From: an uncultured Acetatifactor sp.
Lineage (GTDB): Bacteria > Bacillota > Clostridia > Lachnospirales > Lachnospiraceae
Direction of reading: 5' to 3'
NCBI GenBank assembly: GCA_934402315.1
Contig: CAKRTS010000007.1
Coordinates: 1 to 64,000 of the forward strand
Length of the DNA: 64,000 nt
The notes beneath the pieces are model-generated. The model was not told the DNA's origin, searched no databases, and saw nothing but the letters and a program-made list of their open reading frames with translations. Both the position numbers and the translations under genes were made by a program. This document shows, piece by piece, positions 1-7,994 of this stretch. The stretch's first letter is position 1. Each line of letters opens with the position of its first letter.

Positions 1-585
1 GAATTGAAATTCCGTATATTCAGTGAACCAAGTCCGGCATCCGCACAGTAAATGAATTTTTTCCCTTTAAACATCTTCCATAGTGCGTAAAATGTGGACG
101 TAATCGAATACAGGCTGCTCATAAAAACGGCAGAGATTCTGATGCATTCCAAGTTTCGAATCCGGATACAGAATACGTGAGTAAGTGAGAAAACGGTTGA
201 TCAGGTTTGGGTCAAACTCGTTTTTCCTGTCTGCCGTAACGGATTCAAAGAAAGAATCAATTTTCAGATCATGATAAAACTGCTGCAGGAAAAAGTAGCC
301 AATATTTAAGAGGGTACTGTGTGAAGCAGTGTCTCCGGTTGCCTTAATCTTTTCAGCAAAATCAACTTTGATTTCCAAAGAAACGCAGTTCTTATTTTTA
401 TACTCCTCATTATATTTTTTGACCTGTTCTTTCGTATAAGCAAGCGGGTCATCGGTAATCTTTAGAAGTTCAGAATGCTTTCCGATACGGGCAACATTTT
501 TAGTTGTTGTCTTCTTTCCATTGCGGATCCCCATCTGTATGAAGTAGGTTGGATCCTTGGATTTTCTGTCATAATTGAGTTTCAT
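1..585 (-). pseudogene. IS1634-family transposase remnant, internally deleted
   Basis: The reading frame starts at an ATG at 585 (MKLNYDRKSKDPTYF) and matches the N-terminal part of IS1634/IS4-type DDE transposases as I remember them. It runs about 170 residues to a TAA at 67-69. Just beyond the stop, another frame on the same strand encodes MFKGKKFIYCADAGLGS, which in intact relatives lies roughly 100 residues further on, around the second catalytic aspartate. An intact transposase of this family is about 550 residues. The sequence therefore shows a deletion that also shifted the frame, leaving a dead element; the window edge cuts the rest. No terminal inverted repeat or target duplication was identified at the transposase start. 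An upstream in-frame ATG at 627 lacks a ribosome site and was not used. Confidence 0.85.
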
Positions 586-621
586 ACCCCAATTACTGTC
601 GATAATTGTCGACGAATAAAA

Positions 622-649
622 TTGCAAAAATAATGCGATTTGATAAAAT
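622..649 (+). promoter_or_regulatory. Putative promoter for the lipoprotein gene at 699
   Basis: TTGCAA at 622-627 and TAAAAT at 644-649 are 16 bases apart in an AT-rich gap between the transposase remnant and the lipoprotein gene. A start about 7 bases downstream would give a leader of roughly 40 bases with the GAGAGGA ribosome site at 687-693. In AT-rich DNA such matches arise by chance. Confidence 0.35.
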
Positions 650-698
650 AATAAAGAAGAGATGTTTTCTTCAAAAATAAATTCACGAGAGGAAAATT

Positions 699-2864
699 AT
701 GGTGAAAAAGAAATTAAAACTTTTATTCATATTTTTAATCCTGTTGGTGGTGGCTGGCTGCGGGAAAGAAAAGGATACGACAGAGGAAGAGATTGAATAT
801 CGGGAGACCTCTGTTTTTTTTTCAATTCCTGAGAAGGGAAATTATTTTGAACTTCTCGGGGTGACGGACGATTTCTTCTATTATTCTGTTGTACAAACAA
901 AGGAAACGGAGGGAAATCTGGCGGATGAAAGATTGTTTTATCAAGGAACGCTGGAAGAGAGCCCGAAGACAAAACTTATTGCTGCGTTAGTTGACCCGAT
1001 CTACAGGGGATGCTTTATGGAGACGGATTCAAAAGGAAATGATGAAATTTATTTGCTTTTGGGGGAAGAAAAGGAAGGAAAGAGAGGGTATTATATCGTA
1101 GATATTGAGAAGGAAACCAAATGTTTTCTGGCGGATGAGCTCTTTTCTAACGATGCGCCTAATCGGTTTATCAAGTTGGAAGATGGACGGTTCCTTGTGC
1201 TGACTTCTGAGTATTGTGTGCTTGTGGAGGCTGATGGGGCGACTGGCGCTTCAGTGAAGTGTCCGACCGATTCTTACAGGGGGCTAGTGGCGGTTGATAA
1301 AGATACCGTCGGAATTACATATTTTGACGGGAATGAACAGACTACATATATGAGCATATTGGACTTGACAACAAACCGTCTGAATGAGGGCATAAAAATT
1401 GCAGGGGATGGCACGCTGCTTGCTTCCTCGGCGGGGGAAATAGTCTTTTTTGACGTTGATGCAATCTGGAGTTATGAACCGTACTCAAATCAGGCGGAAG
1501 TACTTCTTGGTTTGAAGGGGAGGAATATTGTATCCCGGGATGTGAGTGCAATAAAAGTCGTGGATGAAGGTATTCGGGTGTTCGGGTTGAACAGTGATGG
1601 CACTTCGGCGAAATATACTTTGTACACCAGAAATGATGGGGAAAATCTGCCGGAGAGTTCCGCTGACAGCAGTAAAAATAATGCGTATGGGAAACAAGTC
1701 ATTTACTTATATGATTATGCAGACCAGCTTCCGCAAGACATGACAAATCCTATCGATGCGTTTAATGAACGGAATGACAGTTTTCAGGTGGTTGTAAAGG
1801 ATTATCAATACAAGGATGAGTACGATGCGGCGCAAATGATTGCATCGGGGGATTATCCGGATATAATTTATTCGACATATAACACATTCATAGCCGGATT
1901 AGTGGATAAAGATTGCCTTGAAGATCTATCTGCGTACATAGACAGGTCATCTAATCTCTCAATGGAGGAACTGTCCGGCAATGTGGTTGAAGCCTATACA
2001 GATCAGGTAAGCGGAAAATTGTTTGCACTTCCAGACCATTATACAATAGAAACCCTGTATGGTACAAAGGCGGAGCTTGAAGAAGGCGGATGGACAACGG
2101 AGGAGTTTCTTGACTGGCTCGCAGAACATCCGAATGCCCAAGCACTGCATTTTCCTACGAAACGGGATATTTTCGATGTATGCATAGACGGGATGTTAGA
2201 GCAAAGCAACGGAAAAATTAATCTCAATGAAGAGGAATTAAAGCTTTTTGCAGAAAAATTAAAGAATCTGGAGATGGTTGACACCTCAGAATATAGTTTG
2301 AACGAGATGATGGAGCTTTATGAAAATGATGCGAGCAGATTGGGTGATAACATAGAGAATCTGGGACAGATAGCGATTGCAGAAAACGAATATAAAGAGG
2401 AATTTGTGGTGAAAGGTTATCCGGGTGCGGACGGAATGCCCCGTGCGTATATATATTCACCGGCGATGAGCATTTTAAGTACCAGTGAGGTGAAGCAGGG
2501 TGCCTATGAATTTCTTGAGTTTTATCTTATGTATGTGGAAAAAACGCAGGGAGAGGCTATGCGGGAGCATGGAACCTTCAGACTAACGATTGACCGTGAC
2601 AGCATGGAAAAGGCAAAACAGCGTTTGCTGCAAACGACGGATTTTCTTGGAACACCATGTACATTTACCGAGAGACAGGTAGATGAGGTACTTGACATCA
2701 TTCCGTATGTAAGAAGAAAGGATTATTCGTTGGATACTCTGAGAAATTTAATATGGGAAGAACTGGAATACTATCTTGAAGGCAAAAAAGAACTGGAGGA
2801 GACCTGTCGGATTATCCAAAGCCGCGTACATGTGTATCTGGGGGAACGGGAAATTGCGGAATGA
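699..2864 (+). CDS. Large lipoprotein with C-terminal solute-binding-protein-like half
   Basis: The 721-residue product begins with a lipoprotein signal (hydrophobic residues 8-18, lipobox VVAGC with Cys21). Residues about 35-325 are rich in short beta-strand-like repeats with turns, reminiscent of a beta-propeller, but I do not recognise a named family. From about residue 330 (QVIYLYDYADQ) to 690 the pattern resembles family 1 extracellular sugar-binding proteins: an N-terminal strand, a PDIIYSTYNTF pocket segment, DLSAYID, and a helical C-terminal lobe. Ordinary binding proteins are about 400-550 residues, so this reads as an extra module fused to a binding protein. No permease gene is adjacent, so it may be a sensor or an orphan receptor. 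The ATG at 699 is preceded by GAGAGGA. Function unknown; the lipoprotein call is firm. Confidence 0.75.
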   Translation: MVKKKLKLLFIFLILLVVAGCGKEKDTTEEEIEYRETSVFFSIPEKGNYFELLGVTDDFFYYSVVQTKETEGNLADERLFYQGTLEESPKTKLIAALVDPIYRGCFMETDSKGNDEIYLLLGEEKEGKRGYYIVDIEKETKCFLADELFSNDAPNRFIKLEDGRFLVLTSEYCVLVEADGATGASVKCPTDSYRGLVAVDKDTVGITYFDGNEQTTYMSILDLTTNRLNEGIKIAGDGTLLASSAGEIVFFDVDAIWSYEPYSNQAEVLLGLKGRNIVSRDVSAIKVVDEGIRVFGLNSDGTSAKYTLYTRNDGENLPESSADSSKNNAYGKQVIYLYDYADQLPQDMTNPIDAFNERNDSFQVVVKDYQYKDEYDAAQMIASGDYPDIIYSTYNTFIAGLVDKDCLEDLSAYIDRSSNLSMEELSGNVVEAYTDQVSGKLFALPDHYTIETLYGTKAELEEGGWTTEEFLDWLAEHPNAQALHFPTKRDIFDVCIDGMLEQSNGKINLNEEELKLFAEKLKNLEMVDTSEYSLNEMMELYENDASRLGDNIENLGQIAIAENEYKEEFVVKGYPGADGMPRAYIYSPAMSILSTSEVKQGAYEFLEFYLMYVEKTQGEAMREHGTFRLTIDRDSMEKAKQRLLQTTDFLGTPCTFTERQVDEVLDIIPYVRRKDYSLDTLRNLIWEELEYYLEGKKELEETCRIIQSRVHVYLGEREIAE

Positions 2865-2886
2865 AATGTTGACGTACATGACCTGC

Positions 2887-2915
2887 TTGCGGGATTCGGT
2901 GTCATGCGGTATAAT
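2887..2915 (+). promoter_or_regulatory. Putative promoter for the small zinc-ribbon gene
   Basis: TTGCGG at 2887-2892 and a perfect TATAAT at 2910-2915 are separated by 17 bases, between the lipoprotein stop and the small gene at 2964. The predicted start near 2922 gives a leader of about 40 bases that includes the GGAGG ribosome site at 2948-2952. Confidence 0.5.
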
Positions 2916-2963
2916 TAAGAAAAGCGTGGGAGCGATTGCCCCTGCATGGAGGTACGGATTGAC

Positions 2964-3212
2964 ATGGATTTTTTTGACAATTTCGAGGACGGACAGCTGA
3001 GTATGTTTGACATGGCGGAAAGCCTTGAAAATTTACAGACGCCCGTGGAGGAAAAGGTATCCGATGCAGAGCCGCTTCCGGCTTCGGGCAGCGCAGGTAT
3101 CCGCATCCAGAACTGTAGCAGCTGCGGAAAACTTCTTTTCGTGAAGGAAGAGGACGGATGCTATGTTTCCGCATGCAACGCGTGCGGGATACATTATATA
3201 CAGAAAATGTAA
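2964..3212 (+). CDS. Small acidic protein with C-terminal zinc ribbon
   Basis: This 82-residue protein has an acidic N-terminus (MDFFDNFEDGQLSMFDMAE), a low-complexity middle and a C-terminal ribbon CSSCG ... CNACG (two CxxC knuckles, residues about 50-75), which should bind one zinc. It has no signal peptide or membrane segment, so it is probably cytoplasmic. The ATG at 2964 was chosen because GGAGG at 2948-2952 lies 11 bases upstream; an in-frame ATG at 2946 overlaps that site. It has its own predicted promoter and is followed 100 bases later by the esterase gene. Small ribbons like this can be adaptors or RNA- or protein-binding modules; nothing in the sequence decides between these. The coding call rests on the paired CxxC knuckles and the ribosome site. 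Confidence 0.6.
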   Translation: MDFFDNFEDGQLSMFDMAESLENLQTPVEEKVSDAEPLPASGSAGIRIQNCSSCGKLLFVKEEDGCYVSACNACGIHYIQKM

Positions 3213-3314
3213 CGAGTCAGAGATTGAGAGAAGCAGCCATAGTGATATGGTTGCTTTCTGTGCATTTAGAGCAGGATATATGCGCAAAGAACGTGCGCAG
3301 AAATGGGGAAAACT

Positions 3315-4964
3315 ATGGAATTCAGGCTTGCAGCAATTTTCAGTGACAACTGCGTTTTGCAGAGAGGGAAAAACATTGCCGTGTTCGGAACCGGGCCGGA
3401 GGGAGGCATTGTGGAGGCGTGTATCCGCGGAAAAAGCATGGAGCAGGGACAGGAGCAGGAAAGCCGGGGAAAGACTGTTGTGCGGGACGGCAGATTTAAG
3501 TTGCAGCTGCCGCCGCTGGAAGCGGGAATGGAGCATGTCTTACAGGTGAACTGCGGAGAGGAGAGTATCTGTCTGCACAATATTGCTATCGGTGAGGTCT
3601 GGCTTGCGGGCGGGCAGTCAAATATGGAGTATGAGCTGCAGAACTGCACGGAGAGTGACGCCCTGAATCGTCCGGCGGACGATCAGATCCGCTTTTATTA
3701 TACCCAGAAGAAGGCGTATATGGATGAGGACTTCTTCCGGTCGGAAAGACAGAGTGGCTGGGAATGCTTCGGCGGCAATGGGACAAGGTACTGGTCGGCA
3801 GTCGGCTATTTCTTTGCGGTGCGGCTCCAGAAGGAGCTTGGTGTGCCGGTCGGAATCATCGGCTGTAACTGGGGCGGAACGTCTGCATCCGCGTGGATGC
3901 CGAGGGAGGCAATCGCTGAGGATGTGGAGTTGAAGATTTATTTCGACACCTACGACGCTGCCGTGGCGGGAAAGACCGAGGAGGAGCAGCGCAGGGAGTA
4001 TGACGAATATGTCATCTATCAGGCAGAATTTGACAAGAAAGCCGAGGCGTGCTATGCGGAGAACCCCGAGATAGAATGGGCGGAGGTATTGGAGCGCATC
4101 GGCGAATGCAAATGGCCGGGGCCGATGGGATGCAGCAACCCGTTCCGTCCGGGCGGACTGTATGAGTGTATGCTGCAGCGCGTGATGCCGTATTCGCTGA
4201 AGGGCTTTCTGTACTATCAGGGAGAGAGCGACGACCATCTGCCGCATTTGTACCGGAAGCTCTTTACGCGGATGATCGCGCAGTGGCGCGAGGACTGGGG
4301 AGATGACCGGCTTCCGTTTATCTTTGCCCAGCTTCCGATGCACCGCTATAAGCAGGACCCGGATTTCAAGAACTGGTGCCTGATCAGGGAGGCGCAGAAC
4401 AGGGTATATGACACCGTGAAGAATACTGCCATGACCTGCATCATCGATCAGGGTGTCTACAATGATATTCATCCGAAGATGAAGCGGAAGGTCGGTGAGC
4501 GCATGTGCGCGCAGGCGCTGGAGCTTGCATACGGCTTTGGGAAGGTAGCGGATGCGGAGAGCCCGCTGTTTGACCGGGTGGAATACGGTGAGGGAGAGCT
4601 GATCCTGCGCTTTCGGAATGCAGACGGCGGCTTTGTGGTACATAAGGCGGAGCGTGTCAGAAGATCCGGTTATTCCGAGAGTGCGCCGCCGGAGGAGAGT
4701 CTGGGCTTTGAGATCGCCGGGGAGGATGGGCAGTATATCCCCGCGGCGGTGAAGATTACAGGCGACAGCATACATGTCTCGGCGCCCCAGATCGAGAGCC
4801 CGGTATTTGCCAGATACCTCTGGACAAATTACGGTGACGTGGAGATTTTCAGGGCGGACGGCATGCCGCTGGCACCGTTCCGCACAGACAGAAACGACGG
4901 CTTTGCGCCGCTTGACCGCAGTGCTGACATCCAGCAGAATATGGAGACGGCGACAAAGGAATAA
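3315..4964 (+). CDS. SGNH-type acetylesterase (sialate O-acetylesterase family)
   Basis: The 549-residue protein carries the SASA/SGNH hydrolase hallmarks: GQSNM at about residue 100 with the nucleophile serine, YYQGESD at about 300, and DIHP at about 384 with the catalytic Asp/His pair. The family removes acetyl groups from sugars such as sialic acid or acetylated xylan. There is no signal peptide, so it probably acts in the cytoplasm on imported acetylated oligosaccharides. Given the xylan genes elsewhere in the window, acetyl-xylo-oligosaccharides are a reasonable guess, but the substrate cannot be read from sequence. The start is placed at 3315 because GGGGA at 3305-3309 precedes it; an ATG at 3303 overlaps that site. 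The zinc-ribbon membrane gene follows after 41 bases and may share the transcript. Confidence 0.82.
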   Translation: MEFRLAAIFSDNCVLQRGKNIAVFGTGPEGGIVEACIRGKSMEQGQEQESRGKTVVRDGRFKLQLPPLEAGMEHVLQVNCGEESICLHNIAIGEVWLAGGQSNMEYELQNCTESDALNRPADDQIRFYYTQKKAYMDEDFFRSERQSGWECFGGNGTRYWSAVGYFFAVRLQKELGVPVGIIGCNWGGTSASAWMPREAIAEDVELKIYFDTYDAAVAGKTEEEQRREYDEYVIYQAEFDKKAEACYAENPEIEWAEVLERIGECKWPGPMGCSNPFRPGGLYECMLQRVMPYSLKGFLYYQGESDDHLPHLYRKLFTRMIAQWREDWGDDRLPFIFAQLPMHRYKQDPDFKNWCLIREAQNRVYDTVKNTAMTCIIDQGVYNDIHPKMKRKVGERMCAQALELAYGFGKVADAESPLFDRVEYGEGELILRFRNADGGFVVHKAERVRRSGYSESAPPEESLGFEIAGEDGQYIPAAVKITGDSIHVSAPQIESPVFARYLWTNYGDVEIFRADGMPLAPFRTDRNDGFAPLDRSADIQQNMETATKE

Positions 4965-5005
4965 GTTGTGCGGGATAACAAATTACGGGAAGAGAGGAAA
5001 ACGCA

Positions 5006-6598
5006 ATGTACGAATGCCCGAACTGTGGGGGAAATCTGAAGTTTGACATTCCCTCCCAGAAAATGTTCTGTGCCCACTGTGAATCCCGGTTTGATCCCTA
5101 TGCGATCACCAAGGAAGAGGACGCGGCGGGAACCGGGAGCTTTGAGGCAAATGTCTTTTTATGTCCGCAGTGCGGCGGCGAGATGATCAGCGGAGATAAT
5201 GACATTACCTCCTTTTGCAGCTACTGTGGGGCTGCCAACATTTTATCCAGCCGTATCAGCAGGGAGGAGCGTCCCAGATATATCATTCCGTTTCAGAAGA
5301 CGAAGGAGGAATGCAAGAAGGCATATGGGCAGAGAATGCGGAAGGCTTTCTTTGCACCGAAGGAACTGAAGGATCCGCAGTATATTGAGGGCTTCCGGGG
5401 AATTTATATGCCTTATTGGTCGTATAAGGTCGTCCAGAAGGGCGAGATACAGCTGGAAGGATACACCACGAAGCGCAAGGGCGACTATGTTTACACGAAT
5501 TATTATGCACTGAAGGGTGATCTGGATGCGGGATATGAGGGATATGCCTTCGATGCCTCGTCCAATTTCTACGATGATATGAGTGAAGCGCTTGCACCCT
5601 ATGACGCAAAGAAGATGAAGGATTTTTCACCGGCATTTCTCAGCGGGTTTTATGCGGACAGGGCGGATGTGGACGCACAGCTCTATGAACAGGAACCGCT
5701 GACGATCGCAGATAATGCGACCTATGAGACTCTGTGCAAAAATCCGGTATTTAAGAAGCATGGAATTGAGCTTGTGTTTGACTGGAAGAATAAAACTCCG
5801 GAAAAGCTGCTGACCGTCAGCGACGGTGCGGACAGCGTATTGTTCCCGGTATGGTTCCTGTGTTACCGGAATGGGAGGCAGATAGCCTATGCGGCTGTGA
5901 ATGGGCAGACGGGCAAGGTGGTTGCTGATCTGCCTGTCGATGAAAAAAGATTTTTTATCAGTTCGCTGCTTCTTGCAATTCCGATCTTTATACTGCTGAA
6001 TCTCTTTCTTACGCTGCGCCCGCAGAACCTGCTCGACGGCAGTGCACTTGTTGCGGCGCTGGCATCGCTGATCTATTATTGGGAGCTGGGAGGTATTTTC
6101 CGCAATGAGACGCGGCAGGGAGACCGCGCCTTGCAGGTGAAGAATCCGAGGAAGGAAGAGACTGAGGAAGTAAAGAAGCCTAAGAAAAAGAAGGCGAAAG
6201 CCTCCATGGTTACGCTCATGGTGGTCTGGCTTGCCATCATATGTGTACTTGTGGGAATACAGAACGGACTTTTCCCTGCCTTCGCCTGGCTGGCATCGGC
6301 AGCTACGGTGGTGATAGTCGGTTTTATGAGCCTGCACAAATACGGACAGATGAAGAAGGAGAAGTTCACGGCGGTACGCGGAGGGAAGGGCTGCCTCCTT
6401 TCGTTGGCAGCTGTGCTGGCATGCTTCGGTATCCGTGCGTTCCATCCGGTGTCCGATTTATGGTACTATGGCGGTGTGCTTGCGATTCTGGCAACAGTAG
6501 TCTTTGTCTTTACGGATCTGATACGGAACTATAACAGGCTGGCGATGAGAGTGCTGCCTCAGTTTGAAAAAAAGGGAGGTGACGACAGTGCCAAGTAA
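5006..6598 (+). CDS. Zinc-ribbon polytopic membrane protein (YdjG-like)
   Basis: The 530-residue product starts with two zinc ribbons: CPNCGG ... CAHC (residues 4-27) and CPQCGG ... CSYCG (about 52-73). A soluble domain with the RPRYIIPFQKTKEE and GIYMPYW segments follows. From about residue 315 onward there are five or six hydrophobic helices with a Lys-rich loop (KKPKKKKAKA) near 390. This layout matches the TFIIB-type zinc-ribbon membrane family that includes Bacillus subtilis YdjG. It overlaps the next gene (TPM-domain protein) by 11 bases, the same order as ydjG-ydjH, which supports a two-protein membrane complex. No pspA or ydjI relative is adjacent. Function is inferred from the Bacillus pair, which is linked to envelope stress. 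The start has GAGAGGAAAA upstream. Confidence 0.75.
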   Translation: MYECPNCGGNLKFDIPSQKMFCAHCESRFDPYAITKEEDAAGTGSFEANVFLCPQCGGEMISGDNDITSFCSYCGAANILSSRISREERPRYIIPFQKTKEECKKAYGQRMRKAFFAPKELKDPQYIEGFRGIYMPYWSYKVVQKGEIQLEGYTTKRKGDYVYTNYYALKGDLDAGYEGYAFDASSNFYDDMSEALAPYDAKKMKDFSPAFLSGFYADRADVDAQLYEQEPLTIADNATYETLCKNPVFKKHGIELVFDWKNKTPEKLLTVSDGADSVLFPVWFLCYRNGRQIAYAAVNGQTGKVVADLPVDEKRFFISSLLLAIPIFILLNLFLTLRPQNLLDGSALVAALASLIYYWELGGIFRNETRQGDRALQVKNPRKEETEEVKKPKKKKAKASMVTLMVVWLAIICVLVGIQNGLFPAFAWLASAATVVIVGFMSLHKYGQMKKEKFTAVRGGKGCLLSLAAVLACFGIRAFHPVSDLWYYGGVLAILATVVFVFTDLIRNYNRLAMRVLPQFEKKGGDDSAK

Positions 6599-7388
6599 TA
6601 GGAAGGAAGCAGCGACAGGGACAAGCTGGCGGCTGATTACCGCGCTTTTCCTTGTGCTGCTATTGTTTCGGGGAATGAAAATCAACGCACTTGCCGCGCC
6701 GGTGTATACCAACCCGGATACGGGCTATGTCATCACCCTTGAGGATGATGCGGAGCTCATGACGGAAGAAGAGCGGACAGCGCTGACGGAGCGGATGAAG
6801 GCAATAACGAAATGGGGAAATGTGGGATTTAAGAGCATTTCAGAGAATCCGGGAACGACAGAAAGATACATAGAGGATTATTACAGAGATATGTTCGGAA
6901 CCTCCAGCGGAACGGTCTTTCTGATCGATATGGATAACCGTAACATCTGGATCAAGAACAACGGCGCCATCAGTAAAGTCATCACAAACGCATACTCCGA
7001 TACCATCACGGACAACAGCTACCGCTATGCGTCGGACAAAGACTATTACGGCTGTGCCAACGAGGTCTTTTCCGAGATCGCAACAGTGCTCTCCGGTCAC
7101 AGGATCGCCCAGCCGATGAAATACATCAGCAATGCCCTGTGCGCGGTCATACTCGCATTTTTAATCAATTATGTGGTGATGCGCTTCATGGCAGGAGCGG
7201 GAAAACCGGGAGAAAAAGAACTTTTGAAAAATATGAAGCACCACTGCCAGCTGACGAATGCAAGGGCAGATCTGGTGAAGCAGACAAAAAGATATTCTCC
7301 GCCAAGCTCCGACAGCGGTGGAAGCTCTGGCGGAGGTGGCGGAGGCGGTGGCGGAAGCTCAGGAAGCGGTGGTGGACACAGCTTCTAA
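6588..7388 (+). CDS. TPM-domain membrane protein with Gly-rich tail (YdjH-like)
   Basis: This 266-residue protein has an N-terminal hydrophobic segment (residues about 12-30), a TPM domain (about 35-165, starting APVYTNPDTGYVITLEDDAELM), a second membrane helix near 185-205 and a Ser/Gly-rich C-terminus ending GGGHSF, a tail typical of TPM proteins. TPM domains are found in YgcG/YdjH-type envelope proteins and in plant photosystem repair factors. The start is taken as GTG at 6588 because GGGAGGTG at 6574-6581 sits 6 bases upstream; the in-frame ATG at 6564 lies before that site. It overlaps the zinc-ribbon gene, suggesting coupled translation. The gene ends 4 bases before the convergent XRE regulator, so no separate terminator fits between them. 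Confidence 0.78.
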   Translation: MPSNRKEAATGTSWRLITALFLVLLLFRGMKINALAAPVYTNPDTGYVITLEDDAELMTEEERTALTERMKAITKWGNVGFKSISENPGTTERYIEDYYRDMFGTSSGTVFLIDMDNRNIWIKNNGAISKVITNAYSDTITDNSYRYASDKDYYGCANEVFSEIATVLSGHRIAQPMKYISNALCAVILAFLINYVVMRFMAGAGKPGEKELLKNMKHHCQLTNARADLVKQTKRYSPPSSDSGGSSGGGGGGGGGSSGSGGGHSF

Positions 7389-7392
7389 GGCT

Positions 7393-7716
7393 TTACTTGA
7401 ACCACAGCTTAATCGTCTTAATCAGCTTAGCCTTCTGATCGTCAGTCATTTTTGAGGCAAGCTGGTGCAGCTCGTTGTCCAGAGCGGTTTCTCTGTAGGC
7501 AGGAGCAACCCTTCCAATCAGGGAATCGAGTGAAATGTTCATCAGGCGGGCGTAGTAGATCAGTACACGGAGAGACATAGCCGTTCTGTTATTCTCAACG
7601 TTGCTGATATAACCGGGGGTAACTTCCAGTGCCTTTGCTACTTCCGCCTGTGTCAGTTTCATCTGGATACGCAGCTCCTTGATTTGTGAGCCAAGATTGT
7701 CAAATTGATCGTTCAT
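7393..7716 (-). CDS. XRE-family transcriptional regulator
   Basis: The 107-residue product has a cro/C1-type helix-turn-helix at residues about 10-65 (IKELRIQMKLTQAEVAKALEVTPGYIS is the core region). A 40-residue C-terminal tail carries DQKAKLIKTIKLWF, probably for dimerisation. It lacks a ligand domain or peptidase. It is transcribed towards the TPM gene and away from the starch operon, so its promoter region (7717-7994) is shared with the CBM26 gene. An AAAACGTTTT palindrome at 7776-7785 lies in that region. The target is unknown. The minus-strand start is preceded by AGGAGGAAAT. Confidence in the family is high and in any role low. Confidence 0.85.
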   Translation of the reverse strand: MNDQFDNLGSQIKELRIQMKLTQAEVAKALEVTPGYISNVENNRTAMSLRVLIYYARLMNISLDSLIGRVAPAYRETALDNELHQLASKMTDDQKAKLIKTIKLWFK

Positions 7717-7775
7717 TGTAATTTCCTCCTAAAATTTTCGGGTGTAAGTGTCTATACCTATAGTATACATGAATT

Positions 7776-7904
7776 AAAACGTTTTGGATAGTCTAAGTCA
7801 TATCAATTTTTCCTCATAAAAAGTAAACGGTTACCCAATTAATAAATGATTAATTAAATTAAAACACTGTAAAAATGCGTGTTTTACAAAGGTAAACGAT
7901 TACC
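7776..7904. promoter_or_regulatory. Cluster of LacI-type operator sequences before the starch operon
   Basis: Three CG-centred palindromes lie in the 278-base gap between the XRE gene and the CBM26 gene: AAAACGTTTT at 7776-7785 (perfect), GTAAACGGTTAC at 7823-7834 (arms GTAA/TTAC) and GGTAAACGATTACC at 7891-7904 (arms GGTAA/TTACC). The last two share the core GTAAACGRTTACC and have centres 69 bases apart. These are the shape of LacI-family operators. The obvious candidate regulator is the LacI protein at 14072. No convincing -35/-10 pair was fixed; TACGAT at 7940-7945 is a possible -10. Confidence 0.6.
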
Positions 7905-7994
7905 TTTAGATTGATTGCGAAAACAATATTTTATTTGTTACGATAGAGACACGAACGGAAAGTTCAAATAAAAACCACAAAGGGAGGAGTTACA

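Noticed and set aside
67..75. Possible programmed frameshift in the transposase near TTTAAAG
   Set aside because: Intact relatives have about 100 further residues between the two parts, so this is a deletion and not a recoding site.
2776..3000. 74-codon frame overlapping the end of the lipoprotein gene
   Set aside because: It covers the end of one gene and the start of another, reads low-quality sequence and has no ribosome site.
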